Assembly (NCBI RefSeq): GCF_001536285.1
Contig: NZ_FAOZ01000016.1
Coordinates: forward strand, 119,076 to 183,075
Source of the DNA: Parafrankia irregularis
Lineage (GTDB): Bacteria; Actinomycetota; Actinomycetes; Frankiales; Frankiaceae
Direction of reading: 5' to 3'
Length of the DNA stretch: 64,000 nt
Position 1 is the first letter of the stretch. Each line of letters begins with the position of its first letter. A model generated the notes under the pieces. That model was given only the letters and a program-made list of their open reading frames with translations, did not search any database and was not told where the DNA came from. This document shows positions 40,101 to 59,362 of this stretch, piece by piece. A program made the position numbers and the translations under genes.

Positions 40101-41784
40101 ACACGGGCACGTTCGCCGACGATCCGGAACTGCTGCGGGCGGCGGGCCATCGGCTCGCCGGCTGGGCGTGGGACAGGGCCCGCCGGTGGTTGGACGACGA
40201 GCGGCACGAGGGTTCCCGGCTGGCGATCGTGACCTCACGGGCGTGCGCCGTCGCCGTCGGCGATGATCCTCCCGACCCCGCCCAGGCCGTGGTCTGGGGT
40301 TTCCTGCGCGCCGTCCAGCTGGAGCATCCAGACCGGTTCGTCCTCGTCGATCTCGATGGGGACCCGGCCAGCCGGGCGCTGCTGCCGGATGCCCTGGCCT
40401 CGGGCGAGCCGCAGCTCGCGGTCCGTGCGGGCCGAATGCTGGCACCGCGGCTGGCGCCCGTCCCCGGTGCCGAGGTGGGCCCGGCGCCGGCGCTGGCCCC
40501 CCAGGGCACGGTCCTGATCACCGGGGGGACCGGTGCGCTCGGGGCCGCGCTGGCACGGCACCTGGTCATCCGCCACGGGGTCCGGCATCTGCTGCTGGTC
40601 AGCCGGCGGGCGGACCGCGCGCCAGGCGTCGAGGCCCTGCGGGCCGAGCTCGCCGGCCTCGGCGCCACGGCACGGCTGGTCGGCTGTGATGTCACGGACC
40701 GTCAGCAGCTCGCGGCCGTGCTCGCCACCGTCGACCCGGCGCACCCGCTCACCGGTGTGGTGCACGCCGCCGGAGTCGTGGACGACGCGCTGCTCACCGG
40801 CCTGACCGCCGACCAGCTGCGCAGGGTGCTGGCGGTCAAGGCCGACGCGGCCGTCCACCTCGACGAGCTGACCCGCGGCGTCGAGCTGGCCGAGTTCACC
40901 CTGTTCTCGTCGGCGGCGGCGACCATCGGCAGCCCCGGTCAGGCGGCCTACGGCGCGGCCAACGCGTTCCTCGACGCCCTGGCCGCGCGGCGCCGGGCCG
41001 CGGGCCGACCGGTCCGGTCACTGGCCTGGGGTCCCTGGGCGGCGGCCGGGATGGCGGGTGCCCTCGCCGAGAGCGACCTGAGGCGGATGCGGCGCCTGGG
41101 GGCGGCACCGCTGCGCACGGACGAGGGTCTGGCCCTGTACGACCTGGCCCGACGGGTCGACCGGGCCGTGGTGGTGCCGATCCGCCTCGACGACACGGCG
41201 CTCATCGGTCCGCTCGGCCGGCCGGCGGTGCTGCGGGGCCGGCCGTCCCGCGCGGTCACGCCGGTACCCGCACGGGTGGGCGACGGCCCCGGCCCGACCT
41301 CCCACACCGTGCCCTCCCCGCGGTCCGGCGCGGCGCCCCGCCCGGTGCCGGGCGTGCCGTCCGACACCGTGCCGTCCGACATCGTGGCGGGCCCCATGGC
41401 CGGTGCCGGGACCGACGGCTCGGCGGGGGCGGGCGGCGGACAGGCCGCGGCCGGGTTCGGGCGCCTTGCCACGCTCTCGCCGGCGCAGCGCCTCGCCGCC
41501 GCGACCGACCTGGTGCGCGGCACGGTCGCCGCTGTTCTCGGACATGACTCCAGCGGCGCGGTCGACCCCGACGCACCGCTGCTGGAACTGGGCCTCACCT
41601 CCCTGATGGCGGTGGAGCTGCGCAACCACCTCACCGCCGTCACCGGGCTGCGGCTGCCCGCGACGCTCGTCTTCGAGTGCCCCACCGCCGACGCGTTGGC
41701 CCGCCGCCTGATCGCGGACCTTCCGACCGTCGATCCTCCCGCCGTCGCGGGGGAGTCGCCTCAACTTCAGCTGGAGCCGCTGTG

Positions 41785-41785
<1 letters not shown>
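31109..41785 (+). CDS. Type I PKS 2: KS-AT-KR-ACP and KS-AT-DH-KR-ACP (cis-AT)
   Basis: The 3558-residue synthase begins with a coiled-coil docking helix ([19 protein letters not shown]) that should accept PKS1. Module 2: KS Cys209; AT Ser694 with YASHS at 794 (methylmalonyl); KR with Tyr1450 but without the B-type Asp motif, so probably A-type; ACP Ser1636. Module 3: KS Cys1882; AT Ser2354 with GHSVGE and HAFHS at 2454 (malonyl); DH with His2692 and Asp2869; KR Tyr3281 with a VDD motif (B-type); ACP Ser3498 in an unusual GLTSL context (Thr instead of Asp before Ser). There is no C-terminal docking helix, and its TGA overlaps the PKS3 ATG by one base. Predicted output is a beta-hydroxy-alpha-methyl unit, then an enoyl unit. 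Confidence 0.95.
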
Positions 41786-52979
<11,194 letters not shown>

Positions 52980-52983
<4 letters not shown>

Positions 52984-55427
52984 CCGGCCAGACCTGGCCA
53001 CCCCTGTCGCGGGCGGACGTCGTCGTCTTCCCCGGGCAGGGCTCGCAGCGCCAGGGCATGGGCCAGGACTTCCACCAGCGCTTTCCCGCCGCCCGGGCGG
53101 CGTTCGAGGAGGCCTCGGACGCCATCGGGATCGACATCGGCGCGATCTGCTTCACCGACGACCCGCGCCTGCATGTCACCGAGTTCACGCAGCCCTGCCT
53201 GCTCACCATGGAGATCGCCGTCTTCCGGGTGCTGGCGGCCGAGTTCGGTCTGGCCCCGCGGTTCTTCGGCGGGCACAGCCTCGGCGAGCTCACCGCGCTG
53301 GTGGCCGCGGGGGCGCTGCCGTTCGCGCCCGCCGTGCGGCTGGTACGTGCCCGGGGTGGCGCCATGCAGGAGGCGGTGCCGGCGGACCAGGGTGCGATGG
53401 CCGCGCTGATCCTCGACGACATCGCCGAGTCGGGCGCGCTCGACCTGGTGACGGCGGCCGGGGTGGAGGTCGCCAACCACAACTCGCCGAAGCAGGTGGT
53501 GATCAGCGGGCTGGCCGGCCGGGTGGCGGGCCTGCGCCCGGTGCTCGCGGACGCGCACCCGGACCTCACCTTCATCCCGCTGCGGATCAGCGTGCCGGCG
53601 CACTCCCAGCTGATGCGTCCGGCGGGGGAGCGGTTCTCGGCGCGACTGGCCGAGGTGGCCGGCGACCTCGATGCGCTGCGGGCGGCGTCGGTGGTCTCCA
53701 ACGCGACCGGCGAGTTCCACGACCCCCGGCGGTTCGCCGCCGACCTCGCCCGCCAGATCACGAGCCCGGTGCGATGGCTGGACGACATGCGCACGCTGGC
53801 CGCCGCGGCCGGACCCGGCGGCCACATCGTCGAGGTCGGCCCGCGCGCGGCGTTGGCCTCGTTCTTCCGTGCCGTGGGCGTCGAGACCAGGACGATCACC
53901 ACGGTCGACGAGGCCTTCGGGCTCGGCTCCGAGCCGGTCCCGCGCGGGGAGCCGGCGGCCCCGGCGGCCCAGCCCGCTCCGGTGGCTCAGCCCGGCCCGG
54001 TGGCTCAGCCCGGTTCGTTGGCCCAGGCGCTCCAGCCTGCCCCGATTGCCATGGCGGCCCCGGTGGCGCACGATCCGGAGTTCCCGGGCTCGGCGGCCTG
54101 GTGCCGCGCGCACCGGGCACGGATCGCCTATGCGGCAGGGGGCATGGGAGCCGGCGTCGGGTCGGCCCGCCTCGTGCTGCGCATGGCCGGCACCGGGCTG
54201 CTCGGCTATCTCGGAACCTCCGACGTTCCCCTGGAGCGGGTCGCGGCCGAGTTGGCACGGCTGCGGGCGGCCCTGCCCGCGCACGCGCCGTGGGGGGCGA
54301 ACATCACCCGGGCACCCTGGCATCCTCGGCGCGACGAGGACCTCGTCGACCTGCTGGTGCGCGGCGAGGTGCCGGATGTGGAGGTTGCCGGCTTCACCGA
54401 GCCCACGGCGGCGCTGGTGCGGCTGCGCCTCGCCGGCCTGCGGCCCGGCCCGGACGGACGTCCCCGCCCGGCGCGGCTGATGCTGGTCAAGGTGGCACAT
54501 CCGGACGCGGCGGCCCGCTTCCTGGCCCCGCCCCCACCTGCCGTCGCCGCGGACCTGCGGGCACGCGGGCTGCTCACCGCCGAGGAGGTGCGGCTGGGCG
54601 CGAACCTCCCGATGGCCGACGACCTGTGCGTCGAGCCCTGGGCAGGTGGTGGTCCTGGGCTGCTGGAGCTGCTGCCGGCTGTGCGCGCGGTGCGCGACCG
54701 GGCAGGCGCCGGCGCGGACGCCGCCGCGGGTGGCGGTGTGGATGTGCACCAGGCCGCCGGGCAGGTACGGGTGGGTGCCGCCGGGGGTCTGGGCTCCCCG
54801 CGGGCCGTCGCCGCGGCCTTCGCGCTCGGCGCCGAGTTCGTCCTGACCGGATCGGTCAACCAGTGCACCGTCGAGGCGGACACCAGTGACCTTGTGAAGG
54901 ACCTCCTGGCGAGTGCGGGAGTCGCCGACTTCACCACCGCCCCCGACGTCGACTCCTTCGAGCTGGGTGGCCGGGTGCCGGTGCTGCGGCGCGGCGGCCT
55001 GTTCGCGGCGCGTGCCGACCGGCTCGACGAGCTGTATCGCCGGCATGGCGAACTGGCGGCGCTGTGCGCCGAGGACCGCCAGCGGCTGGAGAAGGATCTC
55101 TTCCGTTGCAATCTGGACGACCTCTGGCAGGAGTTGTCGGCCGATCCGGACCGCTGGTCGGCCGCCGTGCTCGCCGGCGCCCGTGAGGATGTCCGCCAGC
55201 GCATGCTGCTGGTGGTGCGCTGGTATCTCGCGGAGAGCACGCGTCGGGCCCGGGCCGGCGATCCCGCCGAGACGTTGAACTTCCAGGTCCGCGGCGGGCC
55301 GGCGCTCGGTGCGTTCAACGACGTCGTCCGCGGCACCCGACTGGCGGGCTGGCGTGACCGGCATGTGGATGAGCTCGCCGGGTTCCTGATGCGCGGCGCC
55401 GCCGAGGTGCTCGCCGGCCGCGGCTGA
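52980..55427 (+). CDS. Trans-acting acyltransferase fused to PfaD-type enoylreductase
   Basis: This 815-residue protein serves the AT-less modules. Residues 1-310 are a FabD-like AT: VVVFPGQGSQRQGMGQDF, active Ser100 in GHSLGE, His in VPAHSQLM near 210, and VEVGPRAALASFF. It lacks the YASH and HAFH specificity boxes and is expected to load malonyl-CoA. After a Pro/Ala linker, residues about 360-815 match the FMN-dependent PfaD enoylreductases of trans-AT and polyunsaturated-fatty-acid synthases: GVGSARLVLRMAGTGLLGYLG, FVLTGSVNQCTVEADTSDLVKDLL, LRRGGLFAARADRLDELYRRH and GGPALGAFND. The same AT-ER fusion is known in other trans-AT clusters. The TTG start at 52980 overlaps the PKS3 stop (TTGA), with GGAGGA six bases upstream. 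Confidence 0.93.
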
Positions 55428-55441
55428 CGGGACCGGGCGGG

Positions 55442-55480
55442 GCTGACGGGACCGGGGCGGGCTGTCCCGGTCCCGTCAGC
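55442..55480. terminator. Terminator of the PKS operon
   Basis: A perfect 15-bp stem, GCTGACGGGACCGGG against CCCGGTCCCGTCAGC, with a 9-base loop, begins 15 bases after the AT-ER stop codon. It marks the end of the five-gene transcript. Confidence 0.9.
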
Positions 55481-55658
55481 TCCCGTCGGCCTCGCGGTGC
55501 CGGCCGGGCTCGGCTGATCGGCCAGATCCGGTCGGCGTTGAGATGCGGACGGCGGTGAGGACACGGCGTCCGACTCCGTGCTGATCATGACGCGCCTCCT
55601 GCTTCCGGTGCCGGTCGTCGCCGTTATCGATCTTCGCGACCCGCGGCGGCTGCTGAAA

Positions 55659-55775
55659 ACCCCTAACCGCCGGTGTCGGGGTTGTCCCCGACACCGGTCC
55701 GCTGAGCTGGGGCGCCGGTCGAAATCGGTGACATTCCGGACCGTCGGGCGAACGATGTCTGGGGTCGCTAGGGGT
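55659..55775. promoter_or_regulatory. TTAGGGGT boxes and a 12-bp palindrome upstream of the flavoprotein gene
   Basis: ACCCCTAA at 55659-55666 is the exact reverse complement of the TTAGGGGT boxes before the PKS operon, and CTAGGGGT follows at 55768-55775. Between them stands a perfect palindrome, CCGGTGTCGGGG-TTGT-CCCCGACACCGG (55670-55697). The operon already has a terminator at 55442, so this second dyad may be an operator. The rest of the gap 55481-55878 holds no gene I can support. Confidence 0.5.
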
Positions 55776-55878
55776 TGGAGCATCGCGGCGGACTTCCGTA
55801 GGTTCGGCGCCATTCGCTCCGGGGCCGAGAAAAAGTAGACGGTTCTCAGCCGCCCGTCGTGCGCAACCAGGAGATCCG

Positions 55879-57504
55879 ATGCCAGCCGATGTCTCTCGTC
55901 GAAAACTTCTCGCCTCCGCCGGAATTCTCGGCGCGGCGGGTGTGTCCGCGGAGGTTCTCGCCGCCGACCAGGCGGCGGTCGCCGCTCCCGCCACGGAACC
56001 GGCCTACGGCGGCGCGACCGTCAGGTCGGGCGATGCGCGTTATCAGGACCTGGTCCGCAGCTGGAACGGCCGTTTCGCCGGCAGTCCGGAGTACGTGCGG
56101 ATGGTCGGCACGACGGCGCAGGTGGAACAGGCCGTGGCCGAGGCCGTCCGGGCCGGGAAGCGCATCGCGGTGCGCAGCGGCGGGCACTGCATCGAGAACT
56201 TCGTCGCGAACTCGAGCGTGCAGGTCCAGATCGACATGGCCCAGATGAACGCCATCTACTACGACCCGGCCCGCACCGCGTTCGCGATCGAGCCCGGGGC
56301 GACACTGCGGGAGGTCTACAAGACGCTGTTCACCGGCTGGGGAGTCACCCTCCCCGGCGGAACGTGCCCTGCGGTCGGGGTCGGTGGGCACTTCGCCGGT
56401 GGTGGCTACGGCGCCCTCGCCCGCCGGGCGGGAATCGTCCCCGACCACCTGTACGCGGTCGAGGTCGTCACCGTCGACCGTTCGGGAAGCCCGCGCACGG
56501 TGGTCGCCACCCGCGAACCGGGTGATCCCAACCGGGAGCTGTGGTGGGCTCACACGGGCGGCGGCGGCGGCAACTTCGGCGTGGTCACGAAGTACTGGAT
56601 GCGCAGCACCGGCGCGACCGGCACCAATCCGTCAAAGCTGCTGCCGACACCGCCGGCGCGGGCGCGTCTCATCGACTTCGCCTGGCCGTGGAGCGGCCTG
56701 GATGTCGCCACGTTCAGCCAGCTGGTCCGGGGCTACCTCACCTGGCATGCGGAGAACAGCGCACCGGACGCCGCAGCCACCCGGCTGAGCGCCAACCTGA
56801 CCTGCGCCCATGTCAGCTCCAGCCCCGTCGTCGGGATACAGGTCCTGGTGAACCCGGACGAGGCGGACTCCGAGGCGCTGCTCGCGGGCTTCCGCGCCGC
56901 GGTCGTCGACCCGGTGCGGGCGGCCCTGACAGTCCGTGAGCGGACCCTCCCCTGGCTGCAGGCCACCAACTACACGGGCTATCCCGACACCGGGGCGGTG
57001 GTCGGGCGCCGCAACAAGTCCAAGGGCTCCTACCTGCGGGCGAGCTACACGGACGCCCAGCTCGCCACGACCCACCGCTATCTGACCGCGCCCGGCCTCA
57101 CCGCGCCCCTGGCCGGCGTCCTGTTCGCGTCCTACGGCGGTCGGGCCAACGCGGTCGCGCCGGACGCCACGGCGACCCCGCAGCGTGACTCGGTCCTGAA
57201 GGTGCTGCACACCGTGCACTGGGACGCGGCGACCGACGACGACCGGAACCTCTCCTGGCTGCGCGAGTTCTACCGCGACGTGCATGCCGACACCGGTGGT
57301 GTCCCGGCCCTCGGCGGTGTCACCGACGGTTCCTACATCAACTACGCCGACGTCGATCTGGCGGATCCGGCCTGGAACACCTCCGGCATTCCGTGGACGG
57401 AGCTGTACTACAAGGGCAGCTATCGCCGGCTGCAGCAGGTCAAGGCGCGCTGGGACCCGCGGAACGTCTTCCGGCACGCGCTGTCCATCGCCCTGCCGTC
57501 CTGA
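55879..57504 (+). CDS. Tat-exported BBE-like FAD-dependent oxidase (bicovalent flavin)
   Basis: The 541-residue flavoprotein starts with a twin-arginine signal (SRRKLLASAGILGAAG), so it is probably secreted. The FAD domain has RSGGHC with His103 and PGGTCPAVGVGGHFAGGGYG with Cys163, the two residues that bind FAD covalently in the berberine-bridge / gluco-oligosaccharide oxidase family. The C-terminal BBE motif (YYKGSYRRLQQVKARWDPRNVFRH) is intact. Such enzymes oxidise alcohols, sugars or phenolic substrates and sometimes form rings in antibiotic pathways. The ATG at 55879 follows AGGAGA. It lies directly behind the PKS operon under the shared TTAGGGGT-type boxes, so late oxidative tailoring of the polyketide is plausible but unproven. 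Confidence 0.9.
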   Translation: MPADVSRRKLLASAGILGAAGVSAEVLAADQAAVAAPATEPAYGGATVRSGDARYQDLVRSWNGRFAGSPEYVRMVGTTAQVEQAVAEAVRAGKRIAVRSGGHCIENFVANSSVQVQIDMAQMNAIYYDPARTAFAIEPGATLREVYKTLFTGWGVTLPGGTCPAVGVGGHFAGGGYGALARRAGIVPDHLYAVEVVTVDRSGSPRTVVATREPGDPNRELWWAHTGGGGGNFGVVTKYWMRSTGATGTNPSKLLPTPPARARLIDFAWPWSGLDVATFSQLVRGYLTWHAENSAPDAAATRLSANLTCAHVSSSPVVGIQVLVNPDEADSEALLAGFRAAVVDPVRAALTVRERTLPWLQATNYTGYPDTGAVVGRRNKSKGSYLRASYTDAQLATTHRYLTAPGLTAPLAGVLFASYGGRANAVAPDATATPQRDSVLKVLHTVHWDAATDDDRNLSWLREFYRDVHADTGGVPALGGVTDGSYINYADVDLADPAWNTSGIPWTELYYKGSYRRLQQVKARWDPRNVFRHALSIALPS

Positions 57505-57518
57505 CGGCCACGGTGGTG

Positions 57519-57552
57519 CCGGCGGCCACGGCGGTGACGCCGTGGCCGCCGG
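57519..57552. terminator. Bidirectional terminator between the flavoprotein and SDR genes
   Basis: A perfect 15-bp stem, CCGGCGGCCACGGCG-GTGA-CGCCGTGGCCGCCGG, sits between the two convergent genes. Confidence 0.9.
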
Positions 57553-57582
57553 GGTGACAGCGCTGCCGACAGCGGGCGCGGG

Positions 57583-58338
57583 CTACCAGGGCACGGACCC
57601 CGTCTCGCTGAAGATCCCACCGGTGGGTCCGTCCGGGCCCAGGGTGGCGAGCCGGACGGCGACCGTCGCGCCCTCGGCCGCCGTGCGCGGCGAGGGGAAG
57701 CCGACACCGCGGATCAGGTCGGTGTCGCAGCGGCCGGGGTCCGCGGCATTGACCAGGACGTTGTCCTTGCGGAGCTCTTTCGCGTACTGGACCGTGATGG
57801 CGTTCAGCGCGGTTTTGGACGGCGCGTACCCGGCCGAGGCGGGAACGTTGGCGAAGGGGCCGGCGGGATCGCCCATGATGGACAACGAACCCACGCTGCT
57901 GGAAAGGTTGACGATCCGCGGCGCCGTCGAGCGGAGCAACCACGGGAGTACCGCGTTCGTCACCCTGATCACGCCGAAGACATTCGTGTCGAAGACCGCG
58001 CGAACCGAGTCCGGATTCGCCGTGCTCGGGATGAGGGTGTCGATTCCACCTGAGATTCCGGCATTGTTCACCAGGACGTCGAGCCGGCCGAACCGCTCGC
58101 CGATGAAATCGGCGGCGATACGGACCGAATCGTCGTCGGTGACGTCGAGTCGCACGAATTGGGCGTCCCCGCCGGCGGCGGAGATCTCGTCGGCGGCGGC
58201 GGCGCCGAGCGCGGCGTCACGCGCGCCCACGAGCACGGTGAAGCCTTGCTCGGCGAGCTGCGCGGCGACCTCCCGGCCGATGCCCTTGTTGGCGCCGGTG
58301 ACGAGTGCTATGCCTGACTTTGTTGTCTCTTCGGCCAT
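57583..58338 (-). CDS. Short-chain dehydrogenase/reductase (carbonyl reductase type)
   Basis: The 251-residue enzyme is a classical SDR: cofactor motif TGANKGIG (14-21), NNAG (91-94), and the catalytic set with Ser in NLSSSVG (about 146-148), Tyr171 and Lys175 in YAPSK. It resembles NADPH carbonyl reductases. It is divergent from a LysR regulator with only about 70 bases between starts, which normally means the regulator controls it. It may be a tailoring ketoreductase for the polyketide or an unrelated detoxification enzyme. Confidence 0.9.
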   Translation of the reverse strand: MAEETTKSGIALVTGANKGIGREVAAQLAEQGFTVLVGARDAALGAAAADEISAAGGDAQFVRLDVTDDDSVRIAADFIGERFGRLDVLVNNAGISGGIDTLIPSTANPDSVRAVFDTNVFGVIRVTNAVLPWLLRSTAPRIVNLSSSVGSLSIMGDPAGPFANVPASAGYAPSKTALNAITVQYAKELRKDNVLVNAADPGRCDTDLIRGVGFPSPRTAAEGATVAVRLATLGPDGPTGGIFSETGSVPW

Positions 58339-58364
58339 GGACCAAGCTCACCATCAGCCTGTCG

Positions 58365-58410
58365 ACGGTTTCAAATACCGTCCAGGTAAGAACCGATACC
58401 CTGCGGGTAT
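58365..58410. promoter_or_regulatory. LysR-type operator region between SDR and LysR genes
   Basis: Two dyads lie in the divergent gap: ACGGT-N7-ACCGT (58365-58381) and ATACCC-TGC-GGGTAT (58396-58410). The second contains ATAC-N7-GTAT, the box bound by several LysR-type regulators such as BenM and CatM, and it runs into the LysR start codon. This suggests autoregulation plus control of the SDR. Confidence 0.6.
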
Positions 58411-59362
58411 GGAACGACTCGAGACGCGGGAGCTCTCGTATTTCGTCACGGTGGCCGAGGAGCTGCACTTCGGGCGGGCCGCGCAGCGCCTCAGGATGGC
58501 GCAGCCACCGCTGTCGCGAGCGATCCGCCAGCTTGAGCGGCGGATCGGGGTCACCCTGCTGGACCGGACCAGCCGTCGGGTGTCGCTGACCCCCGCCGGC
58601 CGGGTCCTGTTGGAGGAGGGCCGCCACGTGCTGGACGCGGTCGCCGCCGCCGAGCGGCGCACCCGGCGCGCGGCCAGCCCGGAACCGGCGATCGTGCTGG
58701 CGATGAAGTCCGGCGGCGACGGGGGGCTGCTGCCCGGCATCCTGGCCGCCTACGCCGAGGATCCCGTCGCCGTCGCCGTCGACGTCGTGTTCACGAACGG
58801 CCAGCGCGCGGCCATGGTCCGTGACGGGCGGGCCGACGTCGCCATCCTGCACTGCCCGCCGGACGACCCGACCGGCCTCGACTGCGAGGAACTGACGGTG
58901 GAGGGGCAGGTGGCGCTGCTGCCCGCCAGCCATCCCCTCGCGGCCCGGGAGACCCTTCGGGTCGCTGACCTGGCCGGCGAGGTCCAGCCCCGGTGGCCCT
59001 CGGACCGCACGGACCCGGCGGGCCTGCCGGGCGGGTCCGATCCGTCCGCGCGGACCGGCCTCACCACCTCCGGCGATCCGCCGGTGCCGCTGGCCGGGCC
59101 GGTGGTGAGCGACGGCATCCAGCTGATGCAGCTGGTCGCGCTGGGCCGGGTGGTCGCGGTGGTGCCCGAGTCGGTCCGCGGCCACATCCGCCACGACATC
59201 GCCTGCGTGCCGGTAGTGGACGCACCGCCGGTGCACGTACTCATCGCCCGGTCGGAACAGAGTCGTTCCAACGCCATCGCGGCGCTGCTGCGGGTCGCCG
59301 CGACGGTCGCCGAGCGGCACCAGTCGAGCGGCACTAGCCGATCGGCATGCGGGCGGTCGTGA
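58409..59362 (+). CDS. LysR-family transcriptional regulator
   Basis: The 317-residue protein has the N-terminal LysR helix-turn-helix (RELSYFVTVAEELHFGRAAQRL, then AQPPLSRAIRQLERRIGVTLLDRTSRRVSLTPAG, residues about 7-65) and a periplasmic-binding-like effector domain (ADVAILHCPPDD; EGQVALLPASHPLAARETLRVADL; VSDGIQLMQLVALGRVVAVVPESV). It most likely controls the divergent SDR through the intergenic dyads. Its 3' end overlaps the 3' end of the opposing LAL regulator by 29 bases, so the two transcripts are antisense there. Confidence 0.9.
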   Translation: MERLETRELSYFVTVAEELHFGRAAQRLRMAQPPLSRAIRQLERRIGVTLLDRTSRRVSLTPAGRVLLEEGRHVLDAVAAAERRTRRAASPEPAIVLAMKSGGDGGLLPGILAAYAEDPVAVAVDVVFTNGQRAAMVRDGRADVAILHCPPDDPTGLDCEELTVEGQVALLPASHPLAARETLRVADLAGEVQPRWPSDRTDPAGLPGGSDPSARTGLTTSGDPPVPLAGPVVSDGIQLMQLVALGRVVAVVPESVRGHIRHDIACVPVVDAPPVHVLIARSEQSRSNAIAALLRVAATVAERHQSSGTSRSACGRS

